Positions 27,401-35,088 of a DNA stretch of 64,000 nt are shown piece after piece (position 1 is the stretch's first letter; each line of letters opens with the position of its first letter). The notes under the pieces are model-generated. The model saw nothing but the letters and a program-made list of their open reading frames with translations. It did no database searches and was not told the DNA's origin. The position numbers and the translations under genes were made by a program. Where the stretch lies: the NCBI GenBank assembly GCA_009711825.1, contig VEMY01000004.1, forward strand, positions 1 to 64,000, in the 5' to 3' direction. Source of the DNA: Bacillota bacterium. Its GTDB lineage: Bacteria > Bacillota > Proteinivoracia > UBA4975 > VEMY01.

Positions 27401-30288
27401 GGCGACAGCAACCAGAGGGCGTAATAGGGCAGCGCAGCGATAACATGCAGCGGCGCGATGTAAAAGAATAACAGCGCAGAAAGGCCGACGAAGATCAGGA
27501 CTGGCCGGTTGCGCCGTAAATAGCTGGCGCTGTCGTTCTTCAGCGTCCGCTCCACATCGGCAGCCGTCGTCCACTCCAGCAGATTCCGGCGACTGACCAA
27601 CAGCCGCCACAGGGTGCGTAAAATCGCGTCGGTCATCAGGTAGGCATGGTAGGGCAAGAAGGCCAGTTGCAATAGCAACTGACTGACAGCGGCTGCCGGG
27701 CCGGTAAGCAGCGACGATTGGGGCCCCACGACTCTGCCAGGCATTAGGCCGCGGTCCAACAGCGCCAAGAGAGCAGGCAATGCCAGGGTCACAGCCGGCA
27801 AAAGCAGCCAGGGCAAAATCCCGGGCAGCAGTGTAAGGCCGAGAATAAAAAGCGCTATCAGACTGACCGGAACCAAGCTCCGGCGCAAGTTATCAGCAAT
27901 TTTCCAGCGGGATAGGAGGGTGAGCGGATTGCGACGCCGCTTGCCGGCCTGGTCCCGCACGTGGGGCCCTAGCCAGGGCAAAAGCTGCCAATCGCCCCGG
28001 GTCCAGCGGTGCAGGCGCATCATATAGGCGCTGTAGCGCCCGGGGAAGTCATCAATCAGCTCCAAATCGGTGGCCAGGCCGGTGCGTAGAAAACTGCCCT
28101 CCAATAAGTCATGGCTGAGCACGCGATTTTCGGGCAGAGTGCCTGCCAACACAGCCTGGTAGGCCTGGACGTCATATATGCCCTTTCCCGTATAGATTCC
28201 TTCGCCAAATAAATCCTGGTACAAGTCGGAAACTGCGGTAGTATAGGCATCGATGCCGCCGCTACCCACCATTATCCGGGCAAACCGCGACCCGTTGGCG
28301 CTTTCAGCGCTGACCCCAATCCGCGGTTGAATCAACCCATAGCCCTCTCGCACCAAGCCTCGCTCCACTTTCGCCTGGTGTAGGGGATGGGCAATTGCCC
28401 CCACCAATAGCCGCGCCGCATCCATGGGCAGGCGGGTGTCTGCGTCAAGGGTTAGGACATAGCGGATTTTTAGGCCCTGCAAATCATCTTTTCCGACCAC
28501 AAAGCTGGTTTCGCCGGAACCGGTGAGCAAAGCGTTCAATTCGTCCAACGCGCCACGCTTCCGTTCCCAGCCCATCCATTTGCCCTGTTTGTTGTTGAAT
28601 TCGCGACGCCGGTGCAGGTAGAAAAACTTATCCTGTTCCGGCGCGAATTTTGCGTTGAGTTCCCGGATACCCGCCCTGACAATGTCGATTATCTCTTGAT
28701 CCTTGGCGCTGGTTTCATCCGGCGAATCCTTGAAATCACCCAGCAGGGCAAAAAACAGATTTTCCTCAGGATTGGCCAAGTAATGGACCGCCAGTTGTTC
28801 CACCAGCTCCCGGGAACGTTTGGCGTCGGTTAAAAGCGCCGGGACCACCACTAAAGTCGCCGCTTCCGATGGCAGACCGTCACGAAACTCCAATTTCGGC
28901 AAAATGGCCGGGCGCAGGCTGTGGGTAATTACCCAATTGACAAAAGTGATTGCAAGCTCCGATGCCGGCACCAGCGCCAACAACAGCGCCAGGATTTCTA
29001 GCCGCCAAGCCAGCGAGCCAAATACCCAGAGACCCAAGGCCCAGGTGAGGGCAAAGCTGATTAGCACAATCAGCAGCAAGTAACTGCCGATTCCCGGGCG
29101 CCACCGGGCACCTGGGCTTTGCCCCAACTCGCGGAATAACTTGGCGCGGCCTTTGTCCAACAGGTAGTAGCCCACGTGCGCCAGGCGCGGTTCCGCCGCC
29201 TCAGGCTGCCGGCAGTTCATCAGCTTCCTGGCGATGCGGGTCTCCGATGTTCGGAAGCGGCGGGCCAAATCCTCGATGCGGTGGCGGTAGTAGTCTCGGG
29301 ACTCGAAATCCATTTTCTTGTACCAGAGGTCAGAACTGAGGATTTTGTCCACCGGCGACATCGCTTCAAACACATCATTCCAGTCCAGGCTGCCCACCAG
29401 CTTCAGGCTGATGATTGAGTTGCTCATTGCGATGGTGCGGGCCGCCTGGGCCTGATGTTCCCGATGGACAACCGAATTGATGTCAGTGTCAAATTCCTGG
29501 AGCTTGCGTTCCAAAGCGACCGTGATTTCCCTGGTATCGGTTTTGGATCGGCGCAATCGTTCTAAAAGATGTTCGACATAGGCAGAGCTGTAATCATTCC
29601 AGGTGTTGATATACTCGGGCCAGTGCCCCACAGTCAGGCGCTCTAAATCGTTTTGCACCTGTTTCCACTGTTTGTCGGCGGCCTCCAGGCGCTCACAGAC
29701 AAAGCGAATCTTTTCCACCAGGGCAATCCGAATCATCAGCGACAGAGACCAGATTTCGGCGGTGGTCAGTTTGGCCTCCGACTGATATGCGTTCACAAAA
29801 TCAATCAGCGTCTGCTCATCCAGCTTGCCATCGGTGTGGGAGACCAACTCCAGGGCAAGCACATAAACCCTGGGATAACCCCGTAGGACGGTGTTCTTGA
29901 GCACCCGCAGGTCGCGGTATTGTTTATGTGTAAACTGTTGTCGGATTTCCTTGACCTGTTCTTCGATGATATAAAAATTGTCCAGCAGCCATTGAGCGGA
30001 ATGGGAAACGATCTTTTTGCTTCTGGCGTCGCTGTTCGCTTCCCGGTAAGCGTAGGAAATGAATTGGAAATTGTCCTGCAGCCGGGTTCGCAATATATTG
30101 TAACGCTTTTTGTTGATGTCCGGCTTATGGGACCGCCCCAATTCACGGGCATGCTTGACGAGGTCTTCTGAGTTCAGCAGCACATCATTAAACCAGGCAT
30201 GTTTAAACTGTGTCGGCGCCCGGTATTGTTGCCAGATTAAGCGCGTTGCCAATATCGCTGCCAACAGGGCAAGCAGCAAGAGTTCCAA
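24496..30288 (-). CDS. Glucan synthase N-terminal piece (GT84 plus middle glycosidase domain)
   Basis: The 1930-residue membrane enzyme has an N-terminal helical region, TM segments near 410-470, a GT84 transferase domain (VLTLDADTRLPMDAARLL, ENRVLSHDLLEGSFLRTG, LHRWTRGDWQLLPW), TM segments about 800-990, then a glucoamylase-like middle domain (SPTNIGFLLISALGARDMGY, GTSESGYYGFDLRLNYQYQ, SFMAHHQGMGFVAILN) of the ChvB/Cgs transglycosylase type, and the beginning of the GH94-type region. It should use UDP-glucose to make beta-1,2-glucan. It ends ...VVRAHE-TAG, where relatives continue with HEYWRLKG. The start is TTG after AAAGGGTGATG, with an in-frame stop immediately upstream. Total length with the next piece is about 2840, normal for the family. 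Confidence 0.88.
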   Translation of the reverse strand: MELLLLALLAAILATRLIWQQYRAPTQFKHAWFNDVLLNSEDLVKHARELGRSHKPDINKKRYNILRTRLQDNFQFISYAYREANSDARSKKIVSHSAQWLLDNFYIIEEQVKEIRQQFTHKQYRDLRVLKNTVLRGYPRVYVLALELVSHTDGKLDEQTLIDFVNAYQSEAKLTTAEIWSLSLMIRIALVEKIRFVCERLEAADKQWKQVQNDLERLTVGHWPEYINTWNDYSSAYVEHLLERLRRSKTDTREITVALERKLQEFDTDINSVVHREHQAQAARTIAMSNSIISLKLVGSLDWNDVFEAMSPVDKILSSDLWYKKMDFESRDYYRHRIEDLARRFRTSETRIARKLMNCRQPEAAEPRLAHVGYYLLDKGRAKLFRELGQSPGARWRPGIGSYLLLIVLISFALTWALGLWVFGSLAWRLEILALLLALVPASELAITFVNWVITHSLRPAILPKLEFRDGLPSEAATLVVVPALLTDAKRSRELVEQLAVHYLANPEENLFFALLGDFKDSPDETSAKDQEIIDIVRAGIRELNAKFAPEQDKFFYLHRRREFNNKQGKWMGWERKRGALDELNALLTGSGETSFVVGKDDLQGLKIRYVLTLDADTRLPMDAARLLVGAIAHPLHQAKVERGLVREGYGLIQPRIGVSAESANGSRFARIMVGSGGIDAYTTAVSDLYQDLFGEGIYTGKGIYDVQAYQAVLAGTLPENRVLSHDLLEGSFLRTGLATDLELIDDFPGRYSAYMMRLHRWTRGDWQLLPWLGPHVRDQAGKRRRNPLTLLSRWKIADNLRRSLVPVSLIALFILGLTLLPGILPWLLLPAVTLALPALLALLDRGLMPGRVVGPQSSLLTGPAAAVSQLLLQLAFLPYHAYLMTDAILRTLWRLLVSRRNLLEWTTAADVERTLKNDSASYLRRNRPVLIFVGLSALLFFYIAPLHVIAALPYYALWLLSPLLATWVSGNRRQTQFLEEADIRLLRRLARKIWNYYEDTAGAEANWLPPDNLQIEPPNGIDNRTSPTNIGFLLISALGARDMGYISTTRVTELVDRTLSSVERLEKWHGHLFNWYDTNSLKVLRPRYVSTVDSGNLVAFLIALREGLQEYLEARLVDSRLWKGLGDTAELYAVELPPVGISNHLGDWLNLLADLPEYGVSRLDQMIADFRSEVAELFPHTEILISPPAFLEQSPFAELRILVTALADNPTPLNMCEKYQQIVAECDNLLQQEISSEQQEYLLVLKNDLTVTRENCTRLVERLRTLVERIDTLVAATDFAPLYDNKRHLFSIGYSVEAEKLTDSSYDLLASEARLASYLGIVQRAVPKKHWFKLGRALSRINGQRGLVSWAGTMFEYLMPPLVMKNYANTLLAETYSAVIKAQIEYGHARRIPWGTSESGYYGFDLRLNYQYQAFGIPELGLKRGLINEAVVSPYSTLLALPFAPREALDNIRRLQADDLEGDYGLYEAVDYTPERLPAGEKRGVVRSFMAHHQGMGFVAILNTLLGEIMVRRFHANPQVRAGELLLQERIPTRAIITKENKESVEPLTAYKTPETADYSRHFGRPKTYYPRCHILSNGRYSVLLTDRGTGYSKLDHIQVTRWRDDPLALYGNHILLRNLNNNYSWSACWEPLENRTTYYRARFFPDRAVYIREDDGIDTRTQVTVSTEDNVEVRTVTLANHGLQTVTIELTSYTEPVLTHRAADMAHPGFSNLFVRTKFLPEHNALLASRRPRTPHEQQVHAFHSLTVQGEAVGRIQFESDRSKFLGRTRQINNPAALSQPLTNSEGAVLDPVLSLRRQIRLQPGDTATITIATGIAFSETEIKKLAAKYADTRASERAFALAYTRSQVEARYLNISPDEMKTAQELVAPLLFASSLRRRQQQAIEDNTRSQQALWAYGISGDNPVILVIISEEDELDVLQEVVRAHE

Positions 30289-30311
30289 TTTTCATCACCC
30301 TTTTTCCGGGA

Positions 30312-32696
30312 TTAGTGTCTTAATAGGCTTCGCACCCGTTCACCAAAGATATCGGTCAATTCCCGGGCGTATTCGGCATCATCTGCTTCACTATAAATAT
30401 TGAAAAGTGGCTCCTCACTGTCGGGAAGAATTAGCGCCCAGCCCCGTTTAGTTCGCACCCGCACCCCTTCAAACAGCTCTGTATCCTCTGAGTCGCGGGG
30501 GGTGGTAAGTTCCCGAATCACCCGGCCTTTGTCATGCCAGCTACATTCTACTTGGCGGTGGGCATAGTGAATCGGCGGCAACTCGGCCAATACCTCTGTG
30601 AGGGTTCGCCCGTGCCGGGCCAGGTGACCGGCGATAATCGCCGGCGCCCGAATGCCGTCAAATTGGAGTGTATACTGGAGTTCGCTTTCCGGTGACGCGA
30701 CCAGGGCTTTCATTTGTTCCGACAGGGCCGATTTGGTGCGCACCAGCTCGCCGTTGTCCGCCAGATGGGCCAACGCTTCCGGGGCCGTATGGGGCAAGAC
30801 CAGACGCCGGCTATGAGCGAGGGTGAAGAGGGCTAGCATGGCTAGATATTGCTCCCCAGATACAATTCCCCCTTGATTGTCAAGCAAAGTGATTGTTTCC
30901 CCGTCGGCGCTGATAAATGCTCCGAAATCTGCACCCCGGTTCAGCACCTGGCGGGATAAGGTCTCAGGCGTGACTCCGGTAGCGTAATCAGGACTTGGCT
31001 CACAGCCGCAGGCGCTGAGAAAGCCCGTCGCCAGGAAGGTTATGTGCTCGTTGGCAGAGCCAATCACCACCCGCGGTGGGCGAACAGGTGGCTCTGCCAA
31101 AAGTCTGGTGCCGGCGTTATAATAAGCCGTCAATACCTCGTCCCGCCAGACCCAGGGGCGAAAATCACTTGCAGGCGCCAAGCGGAAGTCATCGCTGGCC
31201 AGCAAGTTCTCCAGTTTACGTTCCCGGGACCGGTCGATATTGGCGCCATTTTCATCGATAAAGTCCAGATGGGCTTCATCGCCATCCACCCGGATGTGCA
31301 CCCCGCCACCGGCATGATAGTGTTTGGCAGCAAACCGGGTCACCGGTGCGGCGATATTGCGGGCGCTTTGGACCGCGATGCCGCTGGCCAGGGCGCCTGC
31401 CGCCAGCGCTCCGGCCAGGGCCTGACCGGCGGTGCTGTTGTCGACCCCCAGCATCAGGGCCGAATCAGGCGGGCAGGTGGTAGCGAAAGCAGCGCCCAGG
31501 CGGGTAATTAGTTCGGGTGTGATGTCTACATTTAGTTTTCCATGGATATCTCGCCGTCCGAACAGCGTCTTGCGGGCCCGGGTACCCCAGACCAGATTCG
31601 CACTCACCCGGGCGCCGGCCTCGATATCCTTTTCCGGCCATATTTTCACATCCGGCTTTACAAGTGCACGATCCCGGAGTATGCTCTTATCGCCCAGCAC
31701 TGCGTTTTCCAGGATAACAGCGCCGGCGCCTACGGCGGCGCCTTTACAGACAGTGGCGCCCCGCAGCTCAGCTCCGACCCCTACCCTGGCGTTGCGCCAG
31801 AGCACTGATTGTTTGAGGGTGGCCCTGTCTTCCACCTGACAATTGCTGTTGATAATCGTATGGGGAGAAATGCGGACATCGTCGCCGATTTGACAATTGT
31901 CGCCGATGAAAACGGGTGCCTGAAATTCTGCATTGCGGCCGATGCTTACATTATGGCCGAGCCAGATGCCCGGCTCTATTTGCTCACCCGGAATCTCGGC
32001 CCGTACTTTACCTGTAAGCACATCAAACTGGGCCTGGCGATAGGAACGCAAATCGCCAATATCGCACCAATAGCTATCAGTGACATATCCGAATATCGGC
32101 ACCCCGTCCGCCAGTAATTTGGGGAAGAGGTCCTTGCTGAAATCGAAATTCTCCCCTCGGGGGAAATACTCCAGCACCTCCGGCTCCAATATGTAGATGC
32201 CAGTATTGATTGTGTCGCTGAACACTTCGCCCCAACTGGGCTTTTCCAAAAAGCGGATGATGCGGCCTTCATCATCAGTTATCACCACGCCGTATTCCAG
32301 GGGAACCGGCTCCCGTTTTAGCACCAAGGTCGCCCGGGATTGCCGCTGATGATGGAATTCCATGGCGCTGCTGATATCCAAATCGGTGAGGGCATCGCCG
32401 CTGATCACCACAAATGTCGTATCCAGAAACTCCGAAGCATTGCGCACACTGCCGCCTGTGCCAAGCGGTTCTTCTTCGTAAAAGTACTTCATGCGCACAC
32501 TGTGTGCCGAACCGTCATCAAAATAGTCGCTGATTACCTCAGGCAGGTAGGCGGTGGTGACAGCAATCTCAGTCAAGCCGTGACGTTTGAGCAAATCGAC
32601 GGCATACTCCATCACCGGTTTATTGACAACCGGCACCATAGGCTTGGGAATATCGCAGGTGAGCGGCCGCAAACGGGTGCCCTTGCCACCGGCCAT
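30312..32696 (-). CDS. Sugar nucleotidyltransferase with degenerate phosphohexomutase domain
   Basis: The product has about 794 residues from the first ATG. Residues 1-230 are a nucleotidyltransferase (AGGKGTRLRPLTCDIPKPMV, SGDALTDLDIS, TINTGIYILEP); about 245-370 is a left-handed beta-helix (hexapeptide repeats); the rest is a phosphohexomutase-like domain. In that domain the TASHNP serine loop reads HYHAGGGVHIRVDGDEAH and the DGDxDR metal loop reads ISADGETITLLDN, so mutase activity is doubtful. The layout matches the MPG1-type 'mannose-1-P guanylyltransferase' family. An SD AAAGGAG (32721-32727) is placed 9 bases before an in-frame ATC (32711), which would give the canonical-length N-terminus. 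It is first in the operon with the glucan synthase, so it may supply NDP-glucose. Confidence 0.85.
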   Translation of the reverse strand: MAGGKGTRLRPLTCDIPKPMVPVVNKPVMEYAVDLLKRHGLTEIAVTTAYLPEVISDYFDDGSAHSVRMKYFYEEEPLGTGGSVRNASEFLDTTFVVISGDALTDLDISSAMEFHHQRQSRATLVLKREPVPLEYGVVITDDEGRIIRFLEKPSWGEVFSDTINTGIYILEPEVLEYFPRGENFDFSKDLFPKLLADGVPIFGYVTDSYWCDIGDLRSYRQAQFDVLTGKVRAEIPGEQIEPGIWLGHNVSIGRNAEFQAPVFIGDNCQIGDDVRISPHTIINSNCQVEDRATLKQSVLWRNARVGVGAELRGATVCKGAAVGAGAVILENAVLGDKSILRDRALVKPDVKIWPEKDIEAGARVSANLVWGTRARKTLFGRRDIHGKLNVDITPELITRLGAAFATTCPPDSALMLGVDNSTAGQALAGALAAGALASGIAVQSARNIAAPVTRFAAKHYHAGGGVHIRVDGDEAHLDFIDENGANIDRSRERKLENLLASDDFRLAPASDFRPWVWRDEVLTAYYNAGTRLLAEPPVRPPRVVIGSANEHITFLATGFLSACGCEPSPDYATGVTPETLSRQVLNRGADFGAFISADGETITLLDNQGGIVSGEQYLAMLALFTLAHSRRLVLPHTAPEALAHLADNGELVRTKSALSEQMKALVASPESELQYTLQFDGIRAPAIIAGHLARHGRTLTEVLAELPPIHYAHRQVECSWHDKGRVIRELTTPRDSEDTELFEGVRVRTKRGWALILPDSEEPLFNIYSEADDAEYARELTDIFGERVRSLLRH

Positions 32697-32906
32697 GATT
32701 ACGGATCTGATATCTCAACACTCCTTTGCATATATCTCATTTTAGTATGCCGACCCGCAGCCGATTTTATAAGGCCGCCACGGGGACGTTACCCAATGCC
32801 CCGTTTGTTTTCCGTTTGTTACCGTTAAATTACATTTCACTTGGCAGCAGACTTTTGCGCTCGCCGCCCGTCTATAATGGTGAGTAGTGAAACGGAGAGA
32901 TTTCTA

Positions 32907-33767
32907 ATGAAAAAAACAATTTTGCTTGCACTGATAATGGTATTTTTGTTGACGGGCACCGCACTGGCAGCCAGCGGTGACATCGTCAGAATTTCCGGCA
33001 ATGTCAATATTCTAGCCGGGGAGGTAGTAGATGGCGATGTCGTCGTAATCATGGGCAATGTCACCGTCGATGGCCAGGTGAACGGCGATGTAGTGACGAT
33101 AGTGGGTAAAACAATTCTCGGCCCAGAGGGCAGCATCCAGGGGGACGCTGTTTCCATCATCGGCGGTGTTGATGCGGACAATCACAGCGCCGTCAATGGC
33201 TCGGTGGTCTCGCTGATTGGTTCCAGCAACCGCTACAATCTCAGCTGGCGGGAAATGCCCGCTCAGTTTGGACGCGTAAATCGTTATATACCGTCCAACC
33301 CCTTCCAGGGAACCATGGGGCTGTTGATGGGACTATTGGTCGCCGTATTCATTGCGGCAGTATTTCCCAAGGCACTGGGGCGGGTGCAAGTCGCCATCCA
33401 GACCAGAACCGGGGCTTCCCTTGGATACGGGCTTCTGGCCTGGATTGTGGCGATACCAGTGATGATAATCGCAGCGATCACTATTATCGGCATTCCGCTG
33501 GCCATCTTGGTCGGTATCGGACTCTGGGTGGCGGTGCAGTTTGGCTATGCCGCTCTCGCCATGTTGGTGGGTACCGCTTTGCTGAGGCAAAATCAGCAAC
33601 CGGTGGCGACTGTGGCCGTAGGCGCTGTCCTGATTGGCGCCCTGCGCCTGCTGCCCGTCCCGGGCATTGGCGTTGTAACCTTTATTCTCGGGATCCTGGC
33701 AGTTGGCGCCACCATCGCCAGCCGCTCTCAGCCAGCGGGACCTGTCCCCGCTGGCCCGGCCGAATAA
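32907..33767 (+). CDS. Bactofilin-like, polymer-forming membrane protein
   Basis: The 286-residue protein has a signal sequence (about 1-22, ending ALA) and a beta-helical repeat region with GDVV/GNV/GxI periodicity (VVDGDVVVIMGNVTVDGQVN, and so on, to about residue 125). At least three TM helices follow (GLLMGLLVAVFIAAVFP; LAWIVAIPVMIIAAITIIGIP; LLPVPGIGVVTFILGILAVG). The repeats match the 'polymer-forming cytoskeletal' family in its exported form. ATG 32907 with GGAGAGA upstream is preferred over a longer frame that starts inside a region rich in promoter-like AT. Role unknown; envelope organisation or stress is plausible. Terminated at 33776. Confidence 0.75.
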   Translation: MKKTILLALIMVFLLTGTALAASGDIVRISGNVNILAGEVVDGDVVVIMGNVTVDGQVNGDVVTIVGKTILGPEGSIQGDAVSIIGGVDADNHSAVNGSVVSLIGSSNRYNLSWREMPAQFGRVNRYIPSNPFQGTMGLLMGLLVAVFIAAVFPKALGRVQVAIQTRTGASLGYGLLAWIVAIPVMIIAAITIIGIPLAILVGIGLWVAVQFGYAALAMLVGTALLRQNQQPVATVAVGAVLIGALRLLPVPGIGVVTFILGILAVGATIASRSQPAGPVPAGPAE

Positions 33768-33775
33768 CCGGATTT

Positions 33776-33813
33776 AAAAATCCACCGGGATTAATTTTCC
33801 CGGTGGATTTTTT
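33776..33813. terminator. Terminator
   Basis: The stem AAATCCACCGGG/CCCGGTGGATTT is followed by TTTTATTA. The A-run on the other side makes it usable in both directions. Confidence 0.85.
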
Positions 33814-33814
33814 A

Positions 33815-34113
33815 TTAGCAATTTTCCTCATGACAATCTGCTTCAGAACCTTTACCGTCCACCAACCGGTTCATGACCACTGCCGCGGTCAGATCGCCGC
33901 TGACATTGATTGCGGTCCGGCTCATGTCGAGAATGCGGTCGACGCCGATTATCAGCGCGACACCGCTAGGCGGAATGCCGGCGCTGTTTAGTACCATGGC
34001 GAGGATTATGATCCCCACGCCGGGAGTAGCCGGTGAGCCGATAGATGCGCCGACGGTTGTGACGACAATCAGTAATAGCGCTGCCAGGCCTAGCTCAACC
34101 CTTCACCTCGTCA
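33815..34113 (-). pseudogene. 3' remnant of a DAACS-family symporter
   Basis: About 100 codons encode the last part of a dicarboxylate/amino acid:cation symporter: VELGLAALLLIVVTTVGASI, GSPATPGVGIIILAMVLNSA, GVALIIGVDRILDMSRTAIN and VSGDLTAAVV. These cover the hairpin-2 to TM8 region. Nothing upstream (34114-34185) encodes the rest, and a stop lies just before VELG in this frame. The intact gene would have about 400 codons. It is related to, but clearly different from, the symporter at 62874. Confidence 0.75.
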
Positions 34114-34185
34114 AATGGTTTCTGGATTATAGTATTCTACAGGCATCTAGGATTTCCATATGGGAAAATTATCCAGGTGCCGGGT

Positions 34186-34953
34186 TCAACCGATATAAGT
34201 GGCATACAAGTTGACCAAGCGCGACGGGAGCTCTGAATATAATGAACCCAGGACCCGATTCCTGGGGGAAGGGTGGATTTCGGGGATAATCTCAAATCCA
34301 GTATGGGAGATAAGCGGCGATTTTTGCTGGCGCTGTCTGCTCACCATGTTGGTAAGCTTGTCTTCGTAAGTAAACTCAAAGGCGGAAGCCATCGCCGAGA
34401 GGGCATTACCGCCCAATGTGACAACGGCCCGGGGGCGAATAATTTCCAACTGGGTTCGCAGGTTAACGCCGCAATTATGTAGGGTTGTCTTGTTGGGTGC
34501 GGTAATCGACTTGCCGTTTGCTTGCAGGGGGACACAGAGCACAGCATTGGTCAAATAAATCTTGCGGGCGGCTATAGAAACCGGAATATTGCTTTGACGG
34601 CAAAATTCCCGCAGACCACCGTAAATTAAGTCGGCCGAGCGTTCCCGTTGCAAAGCTCCTTGGTTTTGGTGATAGTCGTCCAGTCCCAGGTCGTGGATTG
34701 CATTATATTCGCCTGTAAACGCGATACCACCATAACCGCACCCATCTAATCCCGGCGCTTCGCCAACAAAAACAAGGTCAATTTCTGTTTTCTGCTCCAG
34801 GCAGGCAAGCAAGAACTTGCGACGATTCAAGTGCATATTAGTCTTGGTATCGTGCTTTTGATTATGATGCAGGTAGGGGTTCATAACTGCCTGGGTGCAG
34901 GTGGTGCAGGTAAATACATTCTCTATGTAAAATTGGCTCAGCTTGTTACTCAT
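34186..34953 (-). CDS. Uracil-DNA glycosylase-like protein
   Basis: The 255-residue UDG-superfamily protein has FVGEAPGLDG (motif 1), GGIAFTG (substrate loop), LTNAVLC, VVTLGGNAL and the motif-2-like IIPEIHPSP. FTCTTC near the N-terminus could hold part of an Fe-S site as in family 4/5 enzymes, but only two cysteines are placed there, so the cluster is uncertain. It probably removes uracil or a related base from DNA. ATG 34953 has GGAGAGG ten bases upstream; a GTG at 34959 is the alternative. Single gene. Confidence 0.75.
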   Translation of the reverse strand: MSNKLSQFYIENVFTCTTCTQAVMNPYLHHNQKHDTKTNMHLNRRKFLLACLEQKTEIDLVFVGEAPGLDGCGYGGIAFTGEYNAIHDLGLDDYHQNQGALQRERSADLIYGGLREFCRQSNIPVSIAARKIYLTNAVLCVPLQANGKSITAPNKTTLHNCGVNLRTQLEIIRPRAVVTLGGNALSAMASAFEFTYEDKLTNMVSRQRQQKSPLISHTGFEIIPEIHPSPRNRVLGSLYSELPSRLVNLYATYIG

Positions 34954-35088
34954 AAACACTCATCCTCTCCACCTAACATTTTAACAAAATTATTGACGGC
35001 CTGCCTAGGGGATTGGGCGGAAGGCTTATTCCAGACCGCCAAAATCAGGAGTAAACTGTACTATCTGAAACCGACAGGAGTGGGTTAG

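Noticed and set aside
33729-33755. GGGACCTGTCCCCG inside the bactofilin-like gene as a fourth REP copy
   Set aside because: It lacks the outer GGACAAGG arm and encodes a plausible Pro/Ala-rich C-terminus; probably coincidence.
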